The notes: generated from the letters alone by a model not told the origin. 64,000 nucleotides of DNA from CAWDYA01 sp963806495 (GCA_963806495.1 CAWDYA010000009.1:248001-312000), one strand, 5' to 3'. Positions 22,493 to 32,258 are shown, counted from the stretch's first letter. Numbers and translations are program-made.

Positions 22493-23599
22493 TCAGGCGT
22501 CCAGCCGCGCGAGCAGGTGGATCGACTGGACCTTCGCGATCAGGTGCACCCGCGCGCCCGGCTCGAGGCCGAGCTGGCGCCGGGCCTGCTGCGTGACCGT
22601 GACGATCAGAGGCGGCGCTCCGACGGACGGCGCCACCACGATCTCCACCGGCCCGTTCTCGGACAGAGCGTGCACCTCGCGCACCGTGGCAGGCAGCACG
22701 TTCTGCGCCGAGACTCCGGCGGGAGAGCCGAGTGCGACGATCAGATCCTCGGCCGGGATCCCCAGGACGGCCCTGTCCCCCACCGACAGCCCGGCCCGCG
22801 GCGCGAGTACCTCGAGCCCCCCGTCCGTCCGCACGCGCGCGGCGCTCTCCTCGAGGGCGATCACCTTGCCGTCGATGACGTTCTCGAACCCCTCGCGGCG
22901 GGCCAGCGGGAAGACGCGCGGGTCGGCCATCACCTCGCGCGGATCGCCCGCGACCGATAACCGCCCCTCCTCGAGCACCGCCATCTCGTCGCACAACACG
23001 CGGATCTCGGCGGCATCGTGCGTGACGTACACCGTCGGGACTCCGAACTCCCGGTGCACCTTCATCAGGTAGGGCAGGATCCGGCTCTTGAGGGGCGCGT
23101 CCAGTCCGGATAGCGGCTCGTCGAGAAGCAGCAGGTCGGGGCCGGAACAAAGCGCCCGGCCCAGCGCCACCCGCTGCCTCTCCCCTCCCGAAAGGGTGTC
23201 GACGCGCCGCTCGAGCAGCGTGCTCAGCTCGAGCACGTCGATCACCCGCGAGGAGTCGGGCGCCGGGCGACGCGCCGAGGCGGCCCGGCGGCGCCCGGCG
23301 AGCAGGTTTCCCTCGACGTCGCGATGGGGGTAGAGGAGCGCATCCTGGGGAACGTACCCGACGCCACGGCGCTCCGGGGGCAGGCAGACGCCCGCGGACG
23401 AGTCCAGCAGCGTCGTCCCGCCGATCCGGATCAGGCCGCGCGCGCCGCGCCGCAGACCCGCGATCGACTCCAGCAGGGTCGTCTTGCCCGATCCCGACCG
23501 GCCGAAGACGCCCAGAAACGCCCCGGAGGCCTCCCACTCGACCGCCAGCGTGTACCGGTCGAGCGGGACCGTGACGTCGAGCGACAGCGTTGCGTTCAT
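22493..23599 (-). CDS. modC: Molybdate ABC transporter ATP-binding protein
   Basis: A 368-residue ATPase. Walker A is GRSGSGKTT (about 32-40), the signature is LSGGERQRVALGRAL, and Walker B LLLLDEP follows. The switch histidine is in VYVTHDAAE. A C-terminal TOBE/Mop-type domain (about 290-368, QNVLPATVREVH and LIVTVTQQARRQL) is characteristic of ModC and of molybdate regulation. It starts in ATGA overlap with modB at 23596-23599. With ModAB it imports molybdate or tungstate. Confidence 0.92.
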   Translation of the reverse strand: MNATLSLDVTVPLDRYTLAVEWEASGAFLGVFGRSGSGKTTLLESIAGLRRGARGLIRIGGTTLLDSSAGVCLPPERRGVGYVPQDALLYPHRDVEGNLLAGRRRAASARRPAPDSSRVIDVLELSTLLERRVDTLSGGERQRVALGRALCSGPDLLLLDEPLSGLDAPLKSRILPYLMKVHREFGVPTVYVTHDAAEIRVLCDEMAVLEEGRLSVAGDPREVMADPRVFPLARREGFENVIDGKVIALEESAARVRTDGGLEVLAPRAGLSVGDRAVLGIPAEDLIVALGSPAGVSAQNVLPATVREVHALSENGPVEIVVAPSVGAPPLIVTVTQQARRQLGLEPGARVHLIAKVQSIHLLARLDA

Positions 23600-24267
23600 C
23601 GCCGCCCCGTTCCGCGCCGCAGGAGCGTCTCGACCACCCACATCGAGACGAATGCCAGCACCACGGTGACGCCGACGAGCGACATCGCTTCGCGATCGCG
23701 TCCGATCTGGATGTCGCTGAAAATCGCGAGCGCCAGGGTCTGAGTGCGCCCCGGGATGTTCCCCGCCACGATCACGGTGGCCCCGAACTCGCCGACGGCC
23801 CGGCTGAAACCAAGCACGGCGGCGGCCGTCAGGCCCCGGCGGGCCAGCGGAAGCGTCACCCCGAGAAACGTCGCGGCGGGGCCGTGCCCCAGCGTGCGGG
23901 ACATCGCCTCCAGCCGCGGGTCCACCTCCTCGAACGCGACGCGTGCGGTGCGCGCCACCAGCGGCAGCGCCATGATCCCCGAGGCGATGGCGGCCCCCTT
24001 CCAGGTGAACAGCAGGTCGAGGTCGAAGCCGAGAGTCACGGAACCGAGAGGCCCCCCGCGCGACATCAGACGCAGCAGCAGATAGCCTACGGCGGTGGGC
24101 GGCAGAACGAGTGGCAGCGAGGTGGCGGTCTCCACCAGACTCCTGCCCTTGAAGTCGCGCCGCGCCATCAGCAGACCGAGAGCGAGACCGGGCGGCAGCA
24201 CCAGCAGCGTCGCCGCCAGCGCGACCTTCAGGCTGATGAGGAGCGGCGCGAGAGCCGGCGCGGTCAA
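23596..24267 (-). CDS. modB: Molybdate ABC transporter permease
   Basis: A 223-residue integral membrane protein with five to six hydrophobic segments. SLPLVLPPTAVGYLLL is the hallmark of ModB. The cytoplasmic EAA loop, which contacts ModC, is SRTLGHGPAATFLGVTLPLARRG. FSRAVGEFGATVIVAGNIPGRTQTLALAIF is highly typical of molybdate permeases. It overlaps modA at its 5' end and modC at its 3' end, each by ATGA. Confidence 0.93.
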   Translation of the reverse strand: MTAPALAPLLISLKVALAATLLVLPPGLALGLLMARRDFKGRSLVETATSLPLVLPPTAVGYLLLRLMSRGGPLGSVTLGFDLDLLFTWKGAAIASGIMALPLVARTARVAFEEVDPRLEAMSRTLGHGPAATFLGVTLPLARRGLTAAAVLGFSRAVGEFGATVIVAGNIPGRTQTLALAIFSDIQIGRDREAMSLVGVTVVLAFVSMWVVETLLRRGTGRR

Positions 24268-25028
24268 GGGGCCGCCCGATCCTCGCCGGCTGACGGCGCA
24301 GTGAATCCGAACCGCTCGAACACGCGTGACGCCCCCGGCCCCGACAGGCAGTCGAGCACCGCGCGCGCCGCCCCGGTATGGGGCCGGCCCCTGATGACCG
24401 CCACGGGATACGTGATAGAAGGCCCGGTGCCGGGCGGCACCTCGTACAGCACCTTCACACCGTGACCAATCGCGGCGTCGGTGGCGTAGACGATCCCCGC
24501 GTCGACCGCTCCCGACTCGACGGCCGCCAGGGCGGCCCGCACGTCGAGCGCCGGCACCACGCGGCTCTCGACCTGTCGCCAGATGCCCACGGACCGGAGC
24601 CAGGCGGCAGCATACCTTCCCGCCGGCACGGCCTCGGGTTGGGCCAGCGAGAGCCGGTGGATCCCGGGCCCGGCGAGCTCGGCCGGGTCGTGGATCCGGA
24701 GCTCGCTGCCGGCCGGAGCGACGACCACGAGACGGTTGGACACCAGCGTCCGGCGCGTCGCGACGTCCAGGAGACCGGCATCCTGCACATGATCCATCCA
24801 GTCCTCGTCGGCCGAGACGAACAGGTCGGCCTTCGCGGCCGCGACAATCTGGCGTGCGAGCAGGTTGGATGCCGCGAAGTTGAACACGAGCCGGGTGCCG
24901 GTCGCCCGCTCGCAGGCGGGGGCCGCGGCGACCAGTGCGTCGCTCAGGCTCGAGGCGGCGTACACCGACAACTCGACCGCCGCCCCCGGCGGCATCGATG
25001 CCATGACAATCGCGGCGAGCGCGAGCAC
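24264..25028 (-). CDS. modA: Molybdate-binding periplasmic protein
   Basis: A 254-residue binding protein with a short signal peptide (MLALAAIVMASMPPGAA) starting at GTG 25028. ELSVYAASSLSDALVAAAP carries the oxyanion-binding serines, and FNFAASNLLARQI, FVSADEDWMD and GIVYATDA are conserved ModA segments. The start lies 1 base after the hemE stop (TGACGTG), so translation is coupled to hemE. It feeds molybdate or tungstate to ModBC. Upstream hemE leaves no room for a separate promoter, except inside hemE. Confidence 0.9.
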   Translation of the reverse strand: MLALAAIVMASMPPGAAVELSVYAASSLSDALVAAAPACERATGTRLVFNFAASNLLARQIVAAAKADLFVSADEDWMDHVQDAGLLDVATRRTLVSNRLVVVAPAGSELRIHDPAELAGPGIHRLSLAQPEAVPAGRYAAAWLRSVGIWRQVESRVVPALDVRAALAAVESGAVDAGIVYATDAAIGHGVKVLYEVPPGTGPSITYPVAVIRGRPHTGAARAVLDCLSGPGASRVFERFGFTAPSAGEDRAAP

Positions 25029-25029
25029 G

Positions 25030-26085
25030 TCAGTCCCGCCGGGTGCGCGCGTGCACGGTGTCGACCAGGAACGCCACGTTCTCCACCGGCACGTCGGGGG
25101 TTATCCCGTGGCCGAGGTTGAAGATGTGCCCCGGCTCCGGCCCGGCGGCCTCCAGCACGGCGTCGATCTTCTGCGCGAGCACCTCCTGCGGCGCGTACAG
25201 CGCCGCCGGGTCGAGATTCCCCTGCACCGCCCGATCGAGGAAACGGGATCGAAGGGCATCGAGCGGCAGCCGCCAGTCAGCTCCCAGGACGTCGCCCCCC
25301 GCCTCGGCCATCATATCGACGAGAGTCCCGTTCATGGTGCCGAAGTGGATCGACGGGATCCCGAGCGCGCGTGTCTCGTCGAACACGCGTCGGGTGGGGC
25401 CGAAGACATGCCGCCGGTAATCCTCGGGGCTCAGGCACCCCACCCAGCTGTCGAAAAGCTGGAAGGCCGCGACACCGGCGCGGGCCTGGGCGCCCACGTA
25501 GCCGATCACCAGATCGGCGAGCCTCTGCATCAGCAGCTCGAAGGCCGCCGGGTCCCGGTACATCAGCAGCTTGGTCTCGCGGAAATCGCGGCTCGGCCCG
25601 CCCTCGATCATGTAGCTGGCGATGGTGAAGGGCGCGCCCGCGAAGCCGAGCAGCGGCACATCCCGCCCCGTGGACGGCAGGGCGGCGCGGATGAGACGCA
25701 CCGCCTCGAAGACATAATCCACCCGGCGCAGGTCGGCCTCGGCGGGAAGCGCGCGGATCGCCTCGGCGTCACGCACTGCGCGGGAGAGGACCGGCCCGCG
25801 CTTCTCCACGATGTCGAACTCGATGCCGAGGGCGAACAGGGGGATGAGCAGATCGGAGAACAGGATCGCGGCATCGAGGTCGAAGCGGCGCAGCGGCTGC
25901 AGGGTGACCTCGCACGCCAGCTCCGGAGTGCGGCACATCTCCAGCATCGGATGGCGGCGGCGCATCTCGCGGTATTCGGGCAGGTATCGGCCCGCCTGGC
26001 GCATGATCCAGATCGGCGTCCGATCCACCCTCTCGCGCGAGCATGCCCTGAGGAATCGATGTGCGGCTGGCTGCCCGTCTTCCAT
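25030..26085 (-). CDS. hemE: Uroporphyrinogen decarboxylase
   Basis: A 351-residue enzyme that removes four carboxyl groups from uroporphyrinogen III to make coproporphyrinogen III in haem synthesis. The signature TPIWIMRQAGRYLPEYR is at residues 22-38. The second conserved segment GFAGAPFTIASYMIEGGPSR lies at about 140-160. NLGHGITPDVP near the C terminus is the usual substrate-proximal loop. It heads the hemE-modABC run. No other haem gene is in the window. Confidence 0.96.
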   Translation of the reverse strand: MEDGQPAAHRFLRACSRERVDRTPIWIMRQAGRYLPEYREMRRRHPMLEMCRTPELACEVTLQPLRRFDLDAAILFSDLLIPLFALGIEFDIVEKRGPVLSRAVRDAEAIRALPAEADLRRVDYVFEAVRLIRAALPSTGRDVPLLGFAGAPFTIASYMIEGGPSRDFRETKLLMYRDPAAFELLMQRLADLVIGYVGAQARAGVAAFQLFDSWVGCLSPEDYRRHVFGPTRRVFDETRALGIPSIHFGTMNGTLVDMMAEAGGDVLGADWRLPLDALRSRFLDRAVQGNLDPAALYAPQEVLAQKIDAVLEAAGPEPGHIFNLGHGITPDVPVENVAFLVDTVHARTRRD

Positions 26086-26241
26086 GCGTGTCCCCCCTGC
26101 CGGTGTGGCGAGGGCATCATTATCGCAGCTTTCGCCATGTTGGCAAGCCGGCGCCCATTGCCACTAGACTAGGTCATCGATGCCAGCGGCCGCCGCTCGG
26201 CCCGCTGGACGAGTTCCCATCAGCCGTCTCAGGAGGACATG

Positions 26242-27937
26242 ATGCCCGGGACCCGGTCCGTTCAGTCCTTCGCGCTGGCGAGATACGGCGCGGCCGTGGA
26301 GCGGACCCTCCGCTCGCTCGAAAGCAACGACTTCGCCGCCCGGTTCCTGGCCAAGGATCCGAGTCTCTGGAAGGACGATGCGAAGCATGCCGCGGTGGTG
26401 AGCAACCGTCTCGGATGGATTGAGGTCGCCGGCCGGATGCTCGCGGAGATCGACGTGATCCGGCGTTTCGCCGACACCGTCACCCGCGACGGCATCCGCC
26501 ATGTGGTGCTGCTCGGGATGGGCGGCAGCAGCCTCTGTACCGACGTTCTGAGGCAGACCTTCCGCCGCGGCGCGGGGCGTCCCACCGTGCTGGTGCTCGA
26601 CAGCACCGATCCCGAGGCGGTCTCGCAGGTCGCCCGGGCGATCGACCCGCCGGCCACGCTGTTCATCGTGGCCAGCAAGTCGGGCACGACCGTCGAGAGT
26701 CGCATGTTCTACCAGTATTTCCGCGAGAACGCAAAAGGCGCCCGGTTCGCGGCGATCACCGATCCCGGCACCCCGCTGGAGCGGCAGGCGCGCGAGGAAC
26801 GCTTCATGGATGTGTTCACGAACCCGCCCGACATCGGCGGGCGCTACTCGGCGTTGTCGCTGTTCGGGATGGTCCCCGCGGCCTGCATGGGAATAGACAT
26901 CAGAAAACTGCTCCTTCGCGGCGACGCGATGGCGGGCCTTCTGCAGCCCGGTGTCCGGCCGGCCGATTGCCCCCCGATCGCGCTGGGGGCGGCGCTCGGG
27001 ACCCTCGCACTCGCCGGGCGGGACAAGGTGACATTCGTCACCTCGCGCCGCCTGGCCACGTTCGGCTACTGGGTCGAGCAGCTCATCGCGGAGAGTACGG
27101 GCAAGGAAGGAAAGGGGATGCTGCCCGTTGAGGGAGAGGAGCCGGGCCCGCCTTCCCGCTACCGCAACGACCGGGTGTTCGTCCACATCAAGGTCCAGGG
27201 CGAGCGGGACACCGCATCGGAACGCCGGCTGGCCGGCCTGAAGAGGGCGGGCCACCCGGTCATCCGGATCGAGCTCTACAATCCGTACGACATCGGCGCG
27301 GAGTTCAACCGCTGGGAGATCGCCACCGCCGTGGCGGGATCGGTGCTCGGGATCGATCCGTTCGACGAGCCGAATGTCAAGGAGAGCAAGGACAACACGA
27401 ACGAGGTCCTCGAGCGGTTCGAGAGGACCGGCAGGATCGAGGAGCCGCCGGCGGACCTGGACGAGGACGGCATTCGGGGCTGGTCCTGCATCCCCTGGTC
27501 CCGCAGAGAGGGCCGTCGCCCGGGGCTCGAGCGGCTGCTGGACGGCTTCTGCCGCAGCGTGCGCGCCCGCGACTACATCGCCGTGATGGCGTACCTCAGG
27601 ATGGAGCCGGCCACTCATCGCCGTCTCGACGCGCTGCGGCTCAAGCTGCGCGACCGATGCCGGGCCGCCACGACCGTCGGGTTCGGGCCGCGCTTCCTCC
27701 ACTCGACGGGCCAGTTCCACAAGGGAGGCCCGCCGCGCGGGCGTCTTCCTGCAGATCACCAGCGACAAGGCGCTCGATCTGGACATCCCGGGAGAACGCT
27801 ACTCGTTCGGGGTGCTCCAGGCGGCACAGGCCGCCGGGGACTACCGCTCGCTCGTCAGCCGCGGCTACCGTGTCGCGCGTCTTCATCTGTCCGTCGACAA
27901 GCTCCGGTGTCTCGACAGGGTGATCGACAGCCTGTAG
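26242..27937 (+). pseudogene. pgi: Glucose-6-phosphate isomerase, one-base frameshift near the C terminus
   Basis: A phosphoglucose isomerase of the type normally fused behind transaldolase, here without the transaldolase half. LLGMGGSSL, LFIVASKSGTT, NPPDIGGRYSALS and LHSTGQFHKGGP are its key segments. After GGP the frame changes: the expected VFLQITSDKALDLDIPGE continues only in the +1 frame, to TAG 27935-27937. One surplus C between 27730 and 27742 would explain it and give 564 residues. Without correction the first frame runs without a stop into gnd, making a false fusion. GGAGG spaced 5 bases favours ATG 26242 over 26239. It interconverts glucose-6-P and fructose-6-P. Sequencing error is likelier than decay, since both sides are well conserved. 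Confidence 0.82.
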
Positions 27938-27966
27938 GGGACGCTGTTTCTCAGGAGGAGTGCACC

Positions 27967-28863
27967 ATGCAGCTCGGGATGGTCGGACTCGGCAAGATGG
28001 GTGGGTTCATGGTGGAGAGGCTCATCGGCGGGGGCCACGAGGTCGTCGCCTACGCCCGCACGGCGGAGACCGTGAAGAAAATCGAGGCCAAGGGTGCCCG
28101 CGGGGCGAACAGCCTGAAACAGCTTGCCGCCGGCCTCGAGGCTCCACGCGTGGTCTGGCTGATGGTGCCGGCCGGCAAGGCGGTCTCGCAGGTCATCGAG
28201 GATCTGCTCCCGCACCTGCGCGAGGGGGACCTCGTCGTCGACGGCGGCAACTCCTTCTACAAGGACTCGGTGGCCCGGCACGACTACCTGAAGGGCCACG
28301 GCATCCACTTTCTCGACGCCGGCGTGAGCGGCGGGGTGTGGGGTCTGAAGGTCGGATACTGCATGATGCTCGGCGGCGCGGTGGAGGACTTCAAGCGGGT
28401 CGAGCCCGCCCTGAAGACCCTGGCGCCGCCCGACGGATACGGCCTGATGGGCGGCCCCGGCGCGGGGCATCTCGTGAAGATGGTCCACAACGGGGTCGAG
28501 TACGGGATGATGCAGGCATACGCGGAGGGGTTCGACATCCTCAAGGCCTCCCCCTACGGTCTCGACCTGCGGAAGATCTCCAACCTGTGGAACCAGGGCA
28601 GCGTCGTCCGCTCGTGGCTGCTGGAGCTCGCGGAGCGGGCCTTCACGGACGACCCCGGCCTCGAGCACCTGCAGGCGTACGTGGCCGATTCGGGAGAAGG
28701 ACGCTGGACGGTGATGGAGGCGATCGAGCGCGACGTGCCGGCACCGGTCATCGCGCTGTCGTTGTTCGAGCGGTTCCACTCGCGCAGGCCCGATTCGTTC
28801 GCCGCCAAGGTGCTCGCGGCTCTGAGGAACCAGTTCGGTGGACACGCCGTCAAGACGAAATGA
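27967..28863 (+). CDS. gnd: 6-phosphogluconate dehydrogenase (short, NAD-type)
   Basis: A 298-residue protein, the short form of 6-phosphogluconate dehydrogenase. MVGLGKMGGFMVERL is the NAD(P)-binding start, VDGGNSFYKDS and DAGVSGGVWG are substrate-binding loops, and KMVHNGVEYGMMQAYAEG carries the catalytic lysine and asparagine. It oxidises and decarboxylates 6-phosphogluconate to ribulose-5-phosphate. Short forms tend to prefer NAD. AGGAGG precedes ATG 27967. The gene overlaps glk by 26 bases and follows pgi by 29, so the three form a glucose-6-phosphate operon. No zwf is present in the window. Confidence 0.92.
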   Translation: MQLGMVGLGKMGGFMVERLIGGGHEVVAYARTAETVKKIEAKGARGANSLKQLAAGLEAPRVVWLMVPAGKAVSQVIEDLLPHLREGDLVVDGGNSFYKDSVARHDYLKGHGIHFLDAGVSGGVWGLKVGYCMMLGGAVEDFKRVEPALKTLAPPDGYGLMGGPGAGHLVKMVHNGVEYGMMQAYAEGFDILKASPYGLDLRKISNLWNQGSVVRSWLLELAERAFTDDPGLEHLQAYVADSGEGRWTVMEAIERDVPAPVIALSLFERFHSRRPDSFAAKVLAALRNQFGGHAVKTK

Positions 28864-29860
28864 TACGGGGCGCCCGGCGATCCTGGCCGGAGACGTCGGT
28901 GGGACCAAGGTCGATCTCGGCCTCTTCTGGCGGGGCGGAGGCGCCGTGCCCACGCTGTCGCGCCACGAGAAGTACTCGAGCGCGAGCCACGAGGATCTGG
29001 AGAGCATCTGCCGCGCGTTTCTGGGGGAGACCGGTGCCCGTCCCGTGGCGGCCGCCTTCGGCATCGCGGGGCCGATTGTCGATGACCGGGTGGAGGCCAC
29101 CAACCTCCCCTGGGTGATCGAGAAGAGGAAACTCGAGTCCCTGCTCGGCTGTCCCGTCGCGCTTCTCAACGATCTCGAGTCGACCGCGCACGGCGTGCCG
29201 CTTCTTTCCGGACGCGAGCTGGTGGAGCTGAACGAGGGCGAGGAGGTGCCTGGGGCTCCGCGCGCCCTCATCGCCGCCGGCACGGGGCTCGGCGAGGGGT
29301 ACATGATCCACGACCCGGGCAGCGGTCGCTACGTGCCCTGCGCCTCGGAAGGAGGCCACTCCGATTTTGCCGCTCGCGACCCCGAGGAGTTCGCCCTGCT
29401 CGAGCACCTGAAGGAGGATCTCGGACGGGTCTCCGTCGAGCGGGTCGTCTCGGGGATGGGGATAGTATCGATCTTCGAGTACCTGGTCTCCACGGGACGC
29501 TACGACGTCCCCCCGAAGCTTGCGGAAGCCGCCGCCGGGCCGGACGGGGCCGCCGCGATCTCCGCGGCGGCTCTCGCCGGGACATCCCCCGTGTGTGTCG
29601 ACACGATGCGCCGCTTCGTCTCGAGCTATGGTGCCGAGGCGGGCAACCTCGCCCTGAAGATCATGTCGCTCGGCGGGCTGTACGTCGGCGGCGGGATCGC
29701 CCCCAAGATCCTCCCGCTCATGCGGGAGGGCACCTTCATGCGCAGCTTCGCCGACAAGGGGAGGTTCGAGACGCTGATGCAACGCATCCCGGTACGGGTC
29801 ATCCTCAACGAGCGGACGGCGCTGCTCGGCGCCGCCTCCGTGGCCGACCGCCTCGATTGA
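28838..29860 (+). CDS. glk: Glucokinase
   Basis: A 340-residue ROK-independent glucokinase (Glk family). The phosphate-1 motif is LAGDVGGTKVDLGLF. LLNDLESTAHGV contains the catalytic Asp, and AAGTGLGEGYMIH and EGGHSDFAARDPEEF are the glucose-binding and family signature segments. It phosphorylates glucose to glucose-6-phosphate, the substrate of the preceding pgi. The start GTG 28838 lies within the end of gnd, and GAGGAAC is just upstream. The C terminus ends in GAASVADRLD. Confidence 0.92.
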   Translation: MDTPSRRNDTGRPAILAGDVGGTKVDLGLFWRGGGAVPTLSRHEKYSSASHEDLESICRAFLGETGARPVAAAFGIAGPIVDDRVEATNLPWVIEKRKLESLLGCPVALLNDLESTAHGVPLLSGRELVELNEGEEVPGAPRALIAAGTGLGEGYMIHDPGSGRYVPCASEGGHSDFAARDPEEFALLEHLKEDLGRVSVERVVSGMGIVSIFEYLVSTGRYDVPPKLAEAAAGPDGAAAISAAALAGTSPVCVDTMRRFVSSYGAEAGNLALKIMSLGGLYVGGGIAPKILPLMREGTFMRSFADKGRFETLMQRIPVRVILNERTALLGAASVADRLD

Positions 29861-29924
29861 CCCTCCGCCCGCCCGCGGACTATCCTCGCACCATCGACTT
29901 CAATGAACCCCATAGGAGAACGTC

Positions 29925-31331
29925 ATGACCGACACCGGCGGCAGCGGTTTCTCCAAACAGGAGCTTCTCGACTACGCGGCAGCCGAGCGGCAGGCTTTCG
30001 AGGACGCCCTCGGCGAGTTCGTGGAGATCCGGACCGTCTCGAGCGATCCCGAGCGCAAGGAGGACTGTGTCCGCGGCGCCTCATGGGCGGCCGATCTGGT
30101 GCGCCGGATGGGCGGGCAGGTCCGTATCATCCAGACGGGCGGCCACCCGATGGTGCACGGCGTGTTCCAGCAGGATCCCTCGTGGCCCACGGTGACGATT
30201 TACAACCATCTCGACGTTCAGCCCGCCGAGGTGGAGGACGGATGGGACACCGAGCCGTTCCGGTTCGTGCGCAAGGACGGCCGGTACTACGCGAGGGGAA
30301 CCACCGACGACAAGGGGCCCGCGCTGTCCGTGCTGTGGGGCGCCCGCTACGCCGTGCAGCACGGGGCGCGTGTGAACATCCAGCTCCTGTGGGAGATGGA
30401 GGAGGAGATCGGCAGTCCGCACTTCGAGAGCACCATCAAATCCGAGCGGGAGCGTCTCGCCACCGATTCGGTCATCGTCTCCGACACCGTATGGGTCTCG
30501 CGGTCGCGCCCGGCCTGCCCCGCGGGGCTGCGCGGGATGCAGGGGTTCCGCATGACCCTCGAGACGGGCATGACCGACCAGCACTCGGGCACCTCGGGCG
30601 GCGCCGCACGCAACCCGGTCGCCGAGCTGTGCCAGCTCATCTCGGAGTGTTTCGACGCCCGGACCGGCAGGGTGAAGATCCCCCACTTCTACGACGACGT
30701 CGTCCCGCCGACGCGCAGGGAGATCGAGGATCTCAAGAAGTCGGGGTTCACCACGGCCGGCTTCAAGAAGGATCACCTTTTCAAGTCGCTGCGGGTCACC
30801 GACCCGCTCGAGATCATGAAGCGGATCTGGTGCATGCCCACCTTCGAGGTGCACGGGATCGCGGGCGGCTACCAGGGTCCCGGGGTCAAGACGATCGTGC
30901 CGCCGCGCGCGACCGCTATCGTCTCCTGCCGGCTCGTGCCCGACATGAGCGACAAGAAGGTGATCAAGCTGGTCAAGGACTTCGTGCGCAAGCGCAATCC
31001 CGACGTCAAGGTGGAGGCCGAGCACGGCCTGCCCGCCTACAAGGGCCGCACCGAGGGCCCGCACCCGGATGCGATCAGGGCGGCGATGAAGTTCGCCTGG
31101 GGGCGCGAGCCGGTGTTCGTCCGCGAGGGCGGCTCGATCGGTGCCGTGCTCTCGATGGAGCACGTCCTCAAGGTCCCGGTGTACTTCCTCGGGTTGTCGC
31201 TTCCCGAGCACGGCTACCACGCGCCCAACGAGAACTACGACTGGCAGCAGGCCGAGGGGGGCATGGTCGCCTTCGCCGACTACTTCCGCCGCGTCGGGGA
31301 GATGGAGACGCCGCGCCGCCGCAGGAAGTGA
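29925..31331 (+). CDS. M20 family metallopeptidase (dipeptidase/carboxypeptidase type)
   Basis: A 468-residue dinuclear zinc peptidase. Metal ligands are His in YNHLDVQP, Asp in TTDDKGP, the catalytic Glu pair in EMEEEIGSP, Asp in VSDTVW and a C-terminal His in GYHAPNE. The dimerisation domain starts near GMQGFRMTLETG. Length and motifs fit the PepV/CNDP-like branch that cleaves small peptides. The ATG follows AGGAG at about 7 bases. Substrates are not deducible. There is no signal peptide, so it acts in the cytoplasm. It ends 18 bases from the convergent DUF1684 gene. Confidence 0.9.
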   Translation: MTDTGGSGFSKQELLDYAAAERQAFEDALGEFVEIRTVSSDPERKEDCVRGASWAADLVRRMGGQVRIIQTGGHPMVHGVFQQDPSWPTVTIYNHLDVQPAEVEDGWDTEPFRFVRKDGRYYARGTTDDKGPALSVLWGARYAVQHGARVNIQLLWEMEEEIGSPHFESTIKSERERLATDSVIVSDTVWVSRSRPACPAGLRGMQGFRMTLETGMTDQHSGTSGGAARNPVAELCQLISECFDARTGRVKIPHFYDDVVPPTRREIEDLKKSGFTTAGFKKDHLFKSLRVTDPLEIMKRIWCMPTFEVHGIAGGYQGPGVKTIVPPRATAIVSCRLVPDMSDKKVIKLVKDFVRKRNPDVKVEAEHGLPAYKGRTEGPHPDAIRAAMKFAWGREPVFVREGGSIGAVLSMEHVLKVPVYFLGLSLPEHGYHAPNENYDWQQAEGGMVAFADYFRRVGEMETPRRRRK

Positions 31332-31349
31332 ACCACGCGCGGCGCGCGC

Positions 31350-32258
31350 TCAGTGGCCCGTGTAGCCCAGCTCGCCCGCCTCGATCGGGATCGACAGCCG
31401 GTTGTGCTCGGGAGGCAGCGGACAGGTGGCGTACGGCGTGAAGACGCAGGGCGGATTGTACGCCTTGTTGAAGTCGAGGACGACCTTTCCGTCCACGGGC
31501 ATGTCCGCGTAGAGGAACCTGCCCGAGTGATAGGTCTCCTTGCCGCTGGTCGCGTCCTTGAAGATGAAGAACAGCGAGGGGTCCGAGGGCTCCTCGATCA
31601 CCGGGTCGAGCCGCACCTTCGAGCCGTTCAGCGTGAACTCGACGTACCCGGGACTCGGCATCTTCTCCACCGTCCCGAGGACGGTGGGCACCGCGATCTC
31701 CTTCGGCGGATCATACGGGACGAACGAGGCGGTCACCCGGTACGACTCCTTGACCGGGTACCAGGACAGCTTCGTGAACTCCTTGCGGAACCTGCTGTTG
31801 AGATCCTTCAGACGTATCCCGTACTTGTCTCCCCGCTGGATCACGTAGAAGGTCAGGCTGCCCAGCGTGATGACATCCGGCGAGCCCGATGTGTCGGGCT
31901 TCAGCTCGAGGTGATCGACGGGCTTTCCTTCCGAGGTGGCTCCGGTACCGGGCTGCAGGACCAGGGTCGCCTTGCCGTCATGGAAGCTGATCACTCCGGT
32001 GCGGTCCGGTGCGGCGCCCTCGGGAAGGACGATATCGGAGGTGGGATCGGAGCCGATGGTGTTGTCTCCATCGTGGAGCCAGAACAGCCCCGCCACGGTG
32101 AGCCAGCCGCCGTCGGCCTTGAGGCGTTCCTCGCGCTTCACGCGCCACTGCTCGATCTGGTGCCGGTAGGCGTCGTCGCCCGCATCGCTCGCCGCACCGG
32201 CACAGGCCAGCGAGAGCGCCAGCACGATCAGGACGCCGCGATCGATAATGCGGTTCAT
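31350..32258 (-). CDS. DUF1684 domain lipoprotein
   Basis: A 302-residue protein. The first 20 residues are a signal sequence with a possible lipobox (LSLAC), so it is probably membrane-anchored. The rest is the DUF1684 domain, with the hallmark C-terminal pattern VVLDFNKAYNPPCVFTPYATCPLPP and the TASFVPYDPPKEIAVPTVLG segment. The VLPEGAAPDRTG and FHDGKATLVLQPG parts look like an N-terminal FHA-like beta-sandwich. No activity has been established for the family that I know of. It is divergent from the lipoprotein gene at 32362. Confidence 0.8.
   Translation of the reverse strand: MNRIIDRGVLIVLALSLACAGAASDAGDDAYRHQIEQWRVKREERLKADGGWLTVAGLFWLHDGDNTIGSDPTSDIVLPEGAAPDRTGVISFHDGKATLVLQPGTGATSEGKPVDHLELKPDTSGSPDVITLGSLTFYVIQRGDKYGIRLKDLNSRFRKEFTKLSWYPVKESYRVTASFVPYDPPKEIAVPTVLGTVEKMPSPGYVEFTLNGSKVRLDPVIEEPSDPSLFFIFKDATSGKETYHSGRFLYADMPVDGKVVLDFNKAYNPPCVFTPYATCPLPPEHNRLSIPIEAGELGYTGH

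Noticed and set aside
26239..28863. A natural fusion of glucose-6-phosphate isomerase with 6-phosphogluconate dehydrogenase
   Set aside because: The true pgi C terminus continues in another frame, and the gnd start has its own AGGAGG. The fusion is an artefact of the frame break.
31332..31349. Bidirectional terminator between the convergent peptidase and DUF1684 genes
   Set aside because: The 18-base gap has GC-rich inverted bases but no T-tract in either direction.
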